Assembly (NCBI GenBank): GCA_028565635.1
Contig: JAOXYB010023125.1
Location: forward strand, 1 to 15,257
DNA: 15,257 nt
Direction of reading: 5' to 3'
From: Phoronis ovalis
Taxonomy: Eukaryota; Phoronida; Phoronidae
The position numbers and the translations under genes were made by a program. Below, in pieces: positions 1-10,172 of this stretch (position 1 is its first letter; the number at the start of each line of letters is the position of its first letter). The notes under the pieces were generated by a model, which was not told the origin of the DNA, did not search any database, and saw only the letters and a list, made by a program, of their open reading frames with translations.

Positions 1-17
1 CCTCTCATCTTCCACAG

Positions 18-71
18 GCTGTAATGGAAGTGTCAACCCCTGATGGTAACCCTGAAATCGGTTCATTTTGA
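18..71 (+). CDS. possible terminal exon (last 17 codons) of an upstream gene
   Basis: A pyrimidine-rich tract ending in CAG (to position 17) looks like a splice acceptor. The sequence after it reads AVMEVSTPDGNPEIGSF and then TGA at 69-71. No family is recognisable from so short a piece. A second frame is also open for a few codons, to TGA at 41-43, so the phase is not fixed. I see no AATAAA between this stop and the amidase gene, which weakens the case. It could equally be a chance acceptor-like sequence. Confidence 0.2.
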   Translation, partial: AVMEVSTPDGNPEIGSF

Positions 72-209
72 GAACAGAATCACTAGAAATGTGTGGTTGT
101 TCTGTTTGCCCGTTGTAATGCCCAGAGATGAATTTTAGTCTACTTATGCAGTCTTATTACACAAAAAATTTGCTGCAATCTGCAGATTACTACTTGTTAT
201 GTGCAGAAT

Positions 210-215
210 TATAAA
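210..215 (+). promoter_or_regulatory. TATAAA, possible core promoter of the amidase gene
   Basis: TATAAA lies 68 bases before the ATG at 278. A start site about 30 bases downstream (near 240) would leave a short unspliced leader. This is incompatible with translation from the upstream in-frame ATG at 215, and with a spliced leader exon using the TTTTAG acceptor at 258. Only one of these models can be right, and TATAAA occurs easily by chance in AT-rich DNA. Confidence 0.25.
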
Positions 216-277
216 TGCAACTACTCTTTACATTTTTTATGTATTATTTTTGTTTTAGCGAAATTTGCCGTTTTACA

Positions 278-3200
278 ATGTATCGGCAACCTGCAATACG
301 AAAGCCTTCGACTGCAGAAATTGTTCAGATTGCGGAGAAATTAAATTTATGTCTGACTGACGAAGAAATCGCTGCGTGTCATGGTATTGCTTAAAACTTA
401 TTTATGTATAAAGAATTCGTGTTATATAATTAATCGTCAAAAGGCAAAATGTTTTATTATGTAAATTTTTTGAATATACCTATTTGCACAGGTGTATAAA
501 GTACGTCATTATGTTATAGCAAATAAAATTTCTCTACGTTTCCTTTCAGGTCTAATATGTTTACCCCGTCCAATAAAAAATAATTGTATGTATGATACTT
601 AAAAATATTTCAGATTCGTTTCCTGGAGCCATAGAATCTTACCAGTGTATAGCGGATTTGCCAGAACCAGCGTTGCCAGTGAAGTATCCTCGCACTCCGG
701 GTCATCGCCCTGTTCCTGAAGACAACCCATATAATGCTTGGTAAGTCAATCATTGTTTTTATGTTATGTTCACTACGCAATTTCGTTATTTTAGCTTTTA
801 AATTCTTGATTATCTCAATGGAGATCTGAACACGCTGTTTTACAGTTGAAAGTTTTTACAAAAAATATTTTGCCTTATAATTAAAACTAGCTTTTGGAAA
901 TATTTGGCATATGATAGATAGAGACCTTTTGAAGACATGAAGAGTCACAGATAATTATTCAAAGTTTTATTTTTAATAGATTATATTAACACATAATAAT
1001 TTCCATACTTTTATATGTTATATTCGACCCAGATCCTTTATGTAGAGAAATCCTTCGTAACAATTATCCAATTCATAGTTTGGGGTTATTTTCTGTTTGA
1101 ATCAGGTACTGGAAGTCAGAGATACAAGGTGCTAGCGAGGGAAAACTACTGGGAAAGACTATCGGTATAAAAGACGCTATTGCGGTTGCTGGCGTGCCTA
1201 TGAGCAATGGCTCTAAATTGTTGGAAGGTCATGTCCCTGAATACGATGCCACTGTGGTAACTAGGATTCTTGATGCAGGTACATGTGTCCCTACAATATA
1301 CAAACTTTCGAATAGACTCCAAGGATTTTGGTGACGTGTCAACATCAGTTTTGCGCCGTTTCACGAACGGTCGATTTAAAAAAAAATAAATATTCACTTT
1401 ATAGTTGTGACAGATAAAAGGTCATATGTATGGACAAATTGTTTGATTGAACGGTTTCCATTTTCTGCTTCTGATGAAGGTGATACCATTGTTTGTAAAC
1501 TACTGCTTTGACTTCTTTGCGCCATCTTAGTTAAATTAAATGAGCACTTATTTTCAGAACCACAGTTTGTTGTAATGTCGTCATGATTTTGTTACAGGTG
1601 GACGTATTGTTGGAAAGACAGCCTGTGAAAATCTTTGTGCTTCTACCAGCAGTTTCACATGTTTTACTGGTCCCGTTGGAAATCCACATAATGAGGCTCA
1701 CACCACTGGTGGTTCAAGTTCTGGTAATGCTGCCCTGGTGAGATGCGACACTGAGATTATATTACCGTCTTACATTTTTGTTAGCTCAGATGAACTAATG
1801 GATATATCGATCTATGCCCTTTGCAAGTGCTACCTTCAAATGCTCCTGTTAGTCGTACATTATTAACATAGGCCTGATAATGTTTGTTCCATTTTGGAGT
1901 ACTTTTCTTGTAAAATTCAATATCACACCGGTCACGATATTGGTACCAGATTTCGCTATCTCTGCTACTTGTAAACTAATTAATTAGTTTAAAAATACAG
2001 CTACTTAAAATGTACTGTATGCTTGTATTATACATCATTGGAAAAGATATACATTTTTAAATGCAAAGTTAAGATAATTTTAACTATCACAAGATTATTT
2101 AGACACTGACAGGAAAAAAATGTTGCACAAACCGAACGTAACACGTTAGTACATAGGGATCGCTGACATTGACGAATAATTATGTATACATTATACGTGC
2201 AAGTTGTCCATGATTAAAATTGCTATAATTGTTTAAAGCTGTATCTGTCCCATATATCAGTCATGTCAGCTTTTTTTAAATTTGTCACAATCAAAAGTAA
2301 TTCCTATTTAATTTTACCCCTCGGAATTGTAACACGTGTAAAGAGAATCAAAACGCTATTTTTATTGTGTTTTTAAAAAAATGTGTGATCCGTGACCAGC
2401 GTGATATGTAAATTTTATTTGTAACTTAGAAAACCCCCGTCTTTCGATTTCATGCATGATATCAATTACCAATAACTGGCGTTTTAAATAGGATAGAATG
2501 CTATATATTTTCTTGATTGGACTGTTAGAGTTTGTATATGATTTTAAAGTATATTTTTGTATCTTAGTTGGCTGGTGGTCAAATCGATTTGGCTGTAGGT
2601 ACAGATGAGGGAGGCTCAGTGCGCGTACCTGCATGCTTTTGTGGTATTGTGGGATTAAAGCCAACATTTGGTTTAGTTCCCCATACAGGCGCTATGTCAG
2701 GACTGACGTCAATCAGTCATGTGGGCCCTATGGCCAGAAACGTTCATGACTGCGCTTTGTTATTGGAGGTAATATTTGTTAATTATTGTAATGACTTTCT
2801 GCAGTAATCATACATGTAGTTCAGTCGGAAATTCATTTATTCGTACTCGTGGGAAGTATTTTTTAAGCAATCAATAACTTCAAAGTTTTGGTTGATAACC
2901 TATTTGATAATTTTAAGTTTTAATGCAGAACACTTTTTATTATTATTTTCAGGTGTTAGCTGGTTACGACGATGGTCTGGATCCAAGGCAAACCACAGAT
3001 GTCGCTGTTCCTAATTATACCCAACATGTAAGACAAACGCATGCAGGTTAATTAATACTATGCGGCTACATGTTAGCAATAGAAATGACACTAATAATTA
3101 TCAGCACTCTCAAAAGAAACTCACCTAAAGTCTAAGACATCTGATTTTCCAATGCTTAAAGATAACCTCGTTATATTTAAATATAATTTGCAATACGTCT

Positions 3201-6200
3201 TTTCAACGTAAAAACATCGTCTTTACTTCTGGTCAACATTTTCCCTTATACTTAGTGAACTGAGTTAGGGAAAATCTGCAGCGATGTCGAATTTAACGAT
3301 ACCTAATTGCTTTGAGTCGACTGGTACTGACATATTTTTTCGGTTAACGTTTCATTTTGATGTATCTGATACTATTAAATGTAATCTAACTATATTTCTC
3401 TCAAAATATGACATTTGAATTTCAAGCTAAACGACTCAATATCTGGAATAAAAATAGGACTGTTAATTGAAGGATTTGAAGAATGCAAAAATAACGTCGA
3501 TTCGATAGTAAAAGACGCAGCAAAACTACTGTCGCCACATTGTGCAATAGTGGAAGAGGTCTCTTTGCCAATGCATAATGATGGTATGTACTCGGACATA
3601 ATTTTATGCAAGCAAAATAAGTTTCTTTTAGAATCATTAACTAGTTAACATTATGCAGTAGCTTCCATGTACTCCTCAAAGCCCAGGAGAAATAACTAAG
3701 CAGGGCAGCAAACTAAATATCATAAATCCGTGAGCCAATTCTATGAGTTTTATTTCGTTATTTTTATATTTATATACAAGTGTATTTACATATTAATAAT
3801 TTAATCAAACATTTGATTAATATACACAAAACGAGCAATGTTCAAGATGTGAATGAAGGTTGGCTGATATGTCTAAGGTGACTATTGGTCATTTGTTGAT
3901 TACAGACTGGTTTGCAGATATATTTGTGTTATGCTTATGTAAAAGTATACATTTTTGCAAAGGTTATGTTTTAATGTTAATGAATACAAAGGTCGAAAAT
4001 GTTCCTCATGATCTGATTACAAACCTGTTTCGATCTCTTTAAAATTTTGCTTTGCTTAAAAGTTATGATTTTTGCCCCTAATTCGTTATATTTCACATGC
4101 ATAATCCATAGACTAAATTCTGGTTTCCAATGCATGTATATATATGCTGTATACCTATATATGTACCCTCAAGGTACGTATCCCTTAGATATTTCCTGAT
4201 TCGTAATGTTCTAGAACAGCAAAGACCCCTGTGTTTTTAGGGTTAGATACATGTTTTCTATTATAGTTCATGTTAAGGTTAGGTTAGTATATATACTAAA
4301 ATGTATACCAGAACCTCACTAGGTAGATACAATATTATATGAATTGAACGAAGTTCATTCTGGTGTTCATGGGTTTGCTTCTGGACTGGAGCAAGTAAAA
4401 TAAAAAAGTAAGTGAAGTCAATATTGTTAAAGAGCGTGACATAGCAAAAACAGAGAAAAAGAAACTGACAGAGCAGAAAGCAGATAGGTAATTAAAACGA
4501 TTTTCTTTTTTAGGTGGAGGACACTAGGGCGCTAATTAGTTAGTAAGGAATACTTTGGCATGTATATATGCATGTGAAACCAGATTTTAGTCTAATGTTT
4601 ATACATAACGGGTCGGGTGATTTTTGAACAAACCAAGATTTTAAAAATCTGAGACGCTTTTTGTAGATATATATGTATAGCTCATTTATGCAAAGTTTCA
4701 AGTTGGAAGGTGAAGTTTTTGACCTAATTGTTTTTGAAAAACACATCTTTTCCCAAAATTGGCTTTTATCCGATCATATGACCGAATTCAAAATATTTTA
4801 CCTCGCCATTTGCAAGACTATTAACTTTTATTAAAATGTAACTTTTATGTATGTCTATCTCTTCATTTTAATTACTAAACCATGTGTATATATATACACC
4901 TCTTTGTATCAAGAGATATTAAGAACCGCCAACATTCAGCTATTTTAAGCAGTGATTAACAAGTTTACTATGAATTTGCTTAATCCTTTTCCAGGGCGAC
5001 ATATATTTAGCGTCGTAGCTGAAGGGACATACGAAGTTATGGTGCGTGGATGTGGTAAGCGCATTTATAATATTTAAACGGCCATAATATTTAACAGTTC
5101 ATAAATAAATGGCCTTTAGTTTTCTTAGTTTATGTTTATTAACAGCTAGGAATGTCTACTCCAATAAGCAAGTCGCCGCAACAGGCAAATATGAGTAGCT
5201 CACAATCATGCAATACGTGTTTTCCCAACAGACTTCTGTCAATATGCTTTCTAGGAAGTAAACAATTCAAAACTTTAAGGGGTCCTGGAGAGAATAATCC
5301 AGTTATGTTGTTATTGTTGTATACAAGACTACACGAGATGCATAACCTTGAATTTATTTGTCATCCACGATAAAAAATAAGCGGCTTGAATTAATCCTAT
5401 ATGTACAGTATTATAGAAGAAATAAATAAATGTGTTAAGGAAGACAGTATTTGTACTCCTTATAATCATTAATCAAGCACTAAACAAAAGTGTTGAGAGA
5501 AATTACATCAAGCACAAAACACAAGTAGGAAGTAATGCACGACAATACCACGCCAAGAAAATTAGAATTAAGGGCTATGCAATTTCCATGATATGAAAAA
5601 TTATCGTTTGTTTTTCTCTAAGTATTTGTTGTTGGACTTAACTACTCGAAAGAAGGAATTATAGAAACAAACAAAAGTACACTAGCATACAAAAAATGGA
5701 CTTCTAATTAAAAATAAAATTGTACTGTGGACGGATGGAACGTATATTAATGTGAGCACCACATACACTAGCATAATACATGTATTTTAAACGTGTTTTA
5801 TGTAGGAAAAAGAACAAAAACAAGACATGATCGATTTCTTTAAAACGTGTTTAAAGTCGAATCAAAATTTCGCCTCATCGGTTTCTTCTGTACCTTGCCT
5901 GCTTAATTGGGATTGGTAAAGAGGATTGGTAAAACCGCGTTCTCTTCCTCTAGTGTTCCTGTATGATATTTTGCTACTTTTTGTTTCATGTAACGTTTTG
6001 CTCCAAAAGTGCAAGTAAGCTGCCCCAAATAGAATAGACAATGTGTTGAGTCCCGTCAACACGCAGAATGCGATGAGCAATATGTTGCCAGAGCTATAAA
6101 CCTCCACAGCCGGTGACTCTGTGACGGCAAACTGCTTTCCAACACAGTTACCGGAGTACCCAGTATACATTAGTTTGTAGTCTAAAGCCATTGCCTTATC

Positions 6201-8865
6201 CGAGTGGCAGCGAGTAATTGTAATGTACCAAGTCTGTGGTTGTATGGCCCGGAAGCTAATGGCACTACTGCATTTAAGTGTACCATTATGATCTGTGCAT
6301 CCAGACCATTTTTCTTGAGTACTTAATATATAGCGTCGACTTGCCAACGCTGCCTGTTCTTCACATGACATGTTGTTCTGTATCGACTGAAATTCAGACT
6401 CATCGTATAAGATCAATTGCACGCAACAGTCTCGAGTAGGGTAACTGATTTCAAACGTGAGCTCGCTTTTCTGCGAGTGAAAAGTTACCGAACTAATATG
6501 GTCTTGGTACTCTCCTACGGTGTCCAATTGACCTTCCACAATGCACGGGTTGTTGGAATCAACTCTAACCAACACGTAAACAGTGAGAAAAATTCTTAAA
6601 GTCCACATTTTTATCAGATTATAACATATATATCACTTAGCACAAATTGTCGTCAGTCTAGATAACAAACATAATAATTACATTATTTGTAATTCTAGTC
6701 TCAGTCAGTACTTATCGTCGGAAACCTCCCGACATCCGAATGTAAAAATGTCCCATAAGTAAGTCTGGCAATGTCTGCTATTATGTTAGATCTGTATTAC
6801 CTCGGATAACCTGCGTCAAGGAGCTTAATGCACCTATACGAATGTATACAATCGATATAAAAGCCGGGCAGTAACCTGAGAACAGTACAATGAATTTAAT
6901 AAAATTAATAATGACTTCAAGCAAATGCTTGACCGCGTTCAGTGCATTAAATACAATGATAAATAAATAATCTCCCAGAAACTATTATTATTTAAATGTA
7001 GCATAATATTTAAATTGCGCATATTGAAGGTATGCCGGAAATTTCACATAATATTCTATTACAGCTTTATTTTTTCTTCAAAGTTCATTTTTGGTTTCAT
7101 TTTATTGTAACTTCAGAATACAAAAAATGGCTACCAGTTATTTGAAATCTTTGTAATCTTTGAAATCTTTGTTATCAATAAACGACAATTGTTTTTGAAA
7201 GATTATAGAGCTTAGCTGTAGTATGCCGATTCTCACTAAACTTTTAATCTACTTAATACTATTTATTCTATTTGTTTATTTACACATTTTATTTAAAATG
7301 TATTTATTGAACTATCAACACGAAATAACATGCATGCGTATTTGTACCAAAAACACACCACAGAAACGTTTTCAAGCCTTTTAGTGAAATCAAATTGTGA
7401 AAATCTTCATCAGATTACTCGGCCATAATTTTACATAAATGCTTTCTGTTAGTTGAAAACTTTTTGAGCAGGTTTTTGAGATTATGGTAACTTCAGGCAA
7501 TCGATTCGAAATGTTGGTGATCTTGTCACTTTACAGACATGCGTTCAGTTTAGTTTACCCAGTTTTAATCGCGGAGGTGTAAATTATATCACACATGTTA
7601 CATCTATGATAAATGTGTAACTATGCATATATGTATGTAACATGAACAGATATCTTTCTTCCTGATGGCAGACTGTAGATGGACTCTGTTTCATTAGTAA
7701 AAACACTTATTATCATAGGTAGCGGTTTTGGATGGAAAGGGCACTATTGTACATCAACACAAGAATTTATGGCACGAGCTTATAAGACACACGCTCATGA
7801 CCTACCAGTAGTGATAAAACTTATGTGTATTACAGGCGAATATATGAAGGTACGCTCGCACTAAATTATACATATTTATAAGAAAATATGAACATTCTTA
7901 AACACTTTTTTTGTATCATAAGACAGCGATAAAGATCAAGAAATTTGTTGTTTTTCTTTTACTACTTATTTTGTTAGTAATTTAAGCATCATTGAGGCAA
8001 CAGAGACATTTGTAAAACGAAATAGTTTAACTCATGCATCGGCAGGAATTTCAATCACGAGAGTTTATTACTTGGCTTGTTGATCAAGAATCATCCATAT
8101 GTCCGGGCCATATATATCGTACTTGCTATCTGTCCTTTACTAGTGAAACGACAGTGAGTTATAAATACACTGATTTTCATACTGTAACGAACTAACGAAA
8201 ACAGCGCCAAGTGAAAACAAAATTTCAATTATATCGATGTTTTATGTATATATCGATGTTATATATACGTCATTCCACTTGCAGGATAAATATAACAATT
8301 ACTATTATGCCAAAGCGTGCAATCAGGTTCGCTTGCTGACTAAAGCATATAACGAGGCTTTGAAGAACTATGATGTTCTAATTTTACCAACCGTCAAATT
8401 TACAGCCCCAAAACTTCCGCCAGCCGATCTGTCCCCAAAAGGTAACTATTTGTGTTGCTAAAAAATATTTTGTCTTGTGTGTAAAAAAAAACAAATTGCC
8501 ATTTCGGTATGTGAGAGTTCCGTTACACGTTTTGCAATAAGTGAATACATGTACTTGTGATTAAATATATGAACCAGTTAATAACGCGATATATAATTAT
8601 TGTTTAGCATATACTTCAGGAAAGTTGATACGTAACCGTAAAAACTAAACATATACAGTTATTTATTTCAGAATACCTGGATCAGGTTTTTGCCATGACT
8701 GGCCGCAATACATGTTGTTTCAACGTCACGGGCCACCCAGCCCTGAGTATAAACGCGGGATTCTCATGCGGACTCCCTGTAGGAATGATGATTGTTGGGA
8801 AACACTTTGATGAGACAACTGTTTTGAAAGTTGCACATCATTTTGAAAAAAATCGAAATGTTTAA
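278..8865 (+). CDS. amidase-signature family amidase, 11 coding exons, 506 aa
   Basis: Coding exons are 278-383, 614-740, 1106-1278, 1598-1737, 2568-2768, 2953-3027, 3427-3583, 4995-5054, 7719-7849, 8285-8441 and 8672-8865 (TAA at 8863). All introns are GT-AG and every junction keeps frame. The product resembles bacterial nitrile-pathway amidases (Rhodococcus type), which hydrolyse small aliphatic or aromatic amides to acid and ammonia. Landmarks are NAWYWK (76-81), the GIKD lysine K100, the glycine/serine loop [11 protein letters not shown] with cis-Ser S175, and the nucleophile S199 in [11 protein letters not shown]. The spacings of 75 and 24 residues are those of this family. Also present are [21 protein letters not shown] near the C-terminus and a closing [12 protein letters not shown]. 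Length fits the family (about 500-520). The ATG at 278 has A at -3 and puts the IRKPS motif where relatives have it. In-frame ATGs at 215 and 239 would add 21 or 13 residues. No stop or frameshift interrupts it, so it looks functional. The true substrate is unknown. Confidence 0.9.
1738..2567 (+). other. amidase intron 4 (830 bp), no further gene seen
   Basis: This intron separates the exon ending in the cis-Ser loop from the exon carrying the nucleophilic Ser. Its donor is GTGAGA and its acceptor ATCTTAG. It is AT-rich and I see no coding exon, RNA gene or transposon end in it. The ACACGTGT near 2331 is an isolated E-box-like word. Confidence 0.7.
3584..4994 (+). other. amidase intron 7 (1,411 bp), no gene supported
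   Basis: Donor GTATGT follows the LPMHND exon and acceptor TTTTCCAG precedes the GRHIFS exon. The flanking exons join in frame (G|GG), so no extra exon is needed. The interior holds alternating TATATA/TGTATA stretches (about 4137-4170 and 4285-4310) and a purine-rich block (about 4380-4487), but no recognisable coding segment. Confidence 0.65.
5353..5358 (-). terminator. candidate poly(A) signal AATAAA for the nested gene
   Basis: TTTATT on the + strand reads AATAAA on the - strand. It is the first canonical signal I find downstream of the nested gene's stop codon, about 500 bases past it. Such words are common in AT-rich DNA, so this is weak support for a 3' end. Confidence 0.25.
5471..5537. 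repeat. two-copy tandem duplication, about 37 bp
   Basis: The word ATCAAGCAC, followed by an A-rich AAACA/AAGT stretch, occurs at 5472 and again at 5508. Both copies are followed by a related purine-rich segment. The copies are diverged, so the duplication is not recent. It lies downstream of the nested minus-strand gene, where that gene's 3' untranslated region would be. Confidence 0.5.
5862..6608 (-). CDS. single-exon, single-pass membrane protein with a TMEM145/GPR180-like ectodomain (248 aa)
   Basis: ATG is at 6608-6606 with A at -3, after an in-frame TGA at 6635-6633; the stop is TGA at 5864-5862. Residues 1-17 are a hydrophobic signal peptide. Residues 18-150 hold paired and spaced cysteines (61, 62, 82, 104, 113, 134) in the order known from TMEM145/GPR180 lumenal domains: a YP..CC segment, then L-YDES and C82, then WSGC (101-104), L-CSS (111-115), SFR (118-120), WYI (127-129) and a late Cys. 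N79 and N108 are N-glycosylation sequons. One membrane segment spans about 175-200. The remaining 48 residues are polar and contain NPLY (228-231), an NPxY-type signal that in other receptors binds PTB-domain endocytic adaptors. The other six helices of the seven-pass family are absent. It has no introns and sits antisense inside an amidase intron, which would suit a retrocopy or a truncated duplicate. The ectodomain assignment rests on recalled family patterns. Confidence 0.75.
   Translation of the reverse strand: MWTLRIFLTVYVLVRVDSNNPCIVEGQLDTVGEYQDHISSVTFHSQKSELTFEISYPTRDCCVQLILYDESEFQSIQNNMSCEEQAALASRRYILSTQEKWSGCTDHNGTLKCSSAISFRAIQPQTWYITITRCHSDKAMALDYKLMYTGYSGNCVGKQFAVTESPAVEVYSSGNILLIAFCVLTGLNTLSILFGAAYLHFWSKTLHETKSSKISYRNTRGRERGFTNPLYQSQLSRQGTEETDEAKF
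6856..6863 (+). promoter_or_regulatory. TATAAAAG box followed by a 26-codon micro-ORF
   Basis: A consensus TATA box on the + strand is followed 27 bases later by AGTACAATG, which opens a 26-codon ORF from 6890 to TAA at 6970. The site is about 250 bases upstream of the nested minus-strand gene and points away from it, so it could start divergent transcription from that gene's promoter region. The micro-ORF resembles nothing I know and may be chance. Confidence 0.25.
7145..7172. repeat. 9-bp tandem repeat, three copies of AATCTTTG
   Basis: AATCTTTG occurs at 7146, 7155 and 7164, a strict 9-base period with one variable base between copies. It is a short intronic microsatellite-like array with no evident function. 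Confidence 0.7.
7594..7644. repeat. inverted repeat with 10-bp arms
   Basis: CATGTTACAT at 7594-7603 is the exact reverse complement of ATGTAACATG at 7635-7644, with 31 bases between. It lies 75 bases before the exon at 7719 and could fold in the pre-mRNA. With arms this short, chance is also possible. Confidence 0.45.
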
Positions 8866-9047
8866 AAAAACTCCGCTTTGGATTTATTAATGGACGCAGT
8901 TTAAAGCAAATACAACCGCCAGGTATCGCAACTTGGCAACATCCATAAAATGCAATGTGTACTAGCTATGTTTAGAATTCCATCAAGATGTGTGACTTAG
9001 CAAATGTAAATGAAATTACTGCTGTTGCAGAACTGAAACTATTAGTT

Positions 9048-9053
9048 ATTAAA
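9048..9053 (+). terminator. candidate poly(A) signal ATTAAA of the amidase gene
   Basis: ATTAAA lies about 185 bases past the amidase stop codon and is followed by a T-rich stretch (TTCCTTTTGTTC), as expected of a downstream element. I see no canonical AATAAA between the stop and this site, so it is the best 3'-end candidate by eye. Confidence 0.5.
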
Positions 9054-9074
9054 GCATTTGTATTCCTTTTGTTC

Positions 9075-9737
9075 TTCCGCATACAATGAGCTAGTATGCT
9101 TGAATATAACCGCCATACGTGTCATTATTTTGTATATTTCATAAGGCACTGTAAAGCCAATAACAAGTTGACTTATCATCTATTAATTGTTATCGCCTAG
9201 CATACATAAAAGAAGTAAGAGTTTTATATAGTGGTGATATAGTCTCACTTTTAATCCCTTTACAGCTCAGCGCTGTCCTGACTATTCTGCAAGACCTTAA
9301 AAACAGAACAAAAAATACTCGAGGGCACTATGTTTTCAGTAAATTTCCAGTCGATGTATTTTTTTAAACTTCTCAAAAAGCAGTAAGCCTGATTGATTTG
9401 CAAGAATCATCAGTCCCTTGCGTGACTACGTCTGTGTAACTGTGGCTGCTAATTGGTGCTTATGGTAGTAACACGAGTCAAACTCAGTTGTATCCACGTT
9501 TCGGGATCAATATAGCTGGATATAAAGTAGCTCAAAAATGATAGACACGTTACAAGTTATACGGTGTAGTTTGATTCTTTCAAGTGTCACGTGTCAGAAC
9601 AGCCGTGAACAGCGCAAATATGTGTAAAGATAGAAACCATTAACATAATTTGATAATCTTTTCATAAATGGCGGATATGATGAGATATATATTCATGGTA
9701 ATCATTCGTTTGCTTAAAATGGCTGACATAAACAAAT
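9075..9737. other. intergenic, nothing recognised
   Basis: This is sequence between the likely amidase 3' end and the transposon. I find no ORF with recognisable coding character and no RNA gene. There is one CACGTG at 9588-9593. A 44-codon ORF starting at 9668 runs into the transposon and is probably meaningless. Confidence 0.6.
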
Positions 9738-9742
9738 GTGTA

Positions 9743-10172
9743 CAGGGCCGTCAGCCACTTTTTCAAAAGGGGGTGCGTTTGTGGTGTTTTTAGAATTACC
9801 GATTTCAGAAAATAAAAAGGTCGCTAAAACGTCTCCGTGCTGCCAGAAAACATTGACAAGCAAAAAAAATAAAAAAAGCCAGTTCCACTCATATTGTAAC
9901 AATAAGCCCAAAATAAGTGCAATAAATGCTAACGTAGAAAAGGAAATTCTTCCTGTTCCAAAGGGGGGAGGTGCGCGTGTTTTCCTGTCAGTTCAAAAGG
10001 GGGTGCGTTACTATTTCAAAAGGGGGGGATGCAGGCATTACTGTTTCAAAAGCGGGGTGCGTTAACATTACATTAATGGGCCTCCCATTTCAACAGGGGT
10101 GGGGGGTGGTGCGTTATCATTAAATATGTTCCTCCCATTTCCACGTACCCTACCCCCCATCTGACGGGCCTG
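9743..10172. mobile_element. 430-bp non-autonomous DNA transposon (MITE), hAT-like ends
   Basis: The element begins CAGGGCCGTCAG and ends CTGACGGGCCTG, terminal inverted repeats matching at 11 of 12 positions. It is flanked on both sides by GTGTA (9738-9742 and 10173-10177), a perfect 5-bp target-site duplication. CAGGG-type ends suggest the hAT superfamily; most hATs make 8-bp duplications, but a 5-bp subgroup is known. Inside are repeated, variably degenerate units of the form TTCAAAAGGGGGTGCGTT (near 9762, 9955, 9992, 10015, 10045 and 10088) and two copies of CCTCCCATTT (10081 and 10130). No transposase is encoded. The long open frames across it arise from the repeats and are not genes. 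Confidence 0.8.

Larger units (their letters stand above)
5055..7718 (+). other. amidase intron 8 (2,664 bp), host of a nested antisense gene
   Basis: This is the longest amidase intron, running from GTAAGC after the exon ending in RGC to TTATCATAG before the exon beginning GSGFGWKG. The flanking exons join in frame (G|GT) and the protein matches its family across the junction. The complete minus-strand gene 5862-6608 lies inside it. The rest holds short tandem and inverted repeats and a TATA-like site, listed separately. Confidence 0.8.

Noticed and set aside
3860-4042. 60-codon + strand frame in amidase intron 7
   Set aside because: No family resemblance, AT-rich codons, and no role in the spliced amidase frame.
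4399-4487. Charged, coiled-coil-like frame ([19 protein letters not shown]) ending at a GTAATT donor in amidase intron 7
   Set aside because: There is no acceptable acceptor upstream, the frame is closed by TAA at 4396, and the amidase frame is complete without it. It is an A/G-rich stretch read as Lys/Glu.
5152-5373. 73-codon + strand frame in amidase intron 8
   Set aside because: Low-complexity translation with no recognised domain; it does not fit between the amidase exons and has no promoter or splice context.
9736-10065. 109-codon + strand open frame and its minus-strand partner 9714-9911
   Set aside because: Both run through the G-rich repeats of the MITE; they are open because the repeat units lack stops, and they match no protein family.
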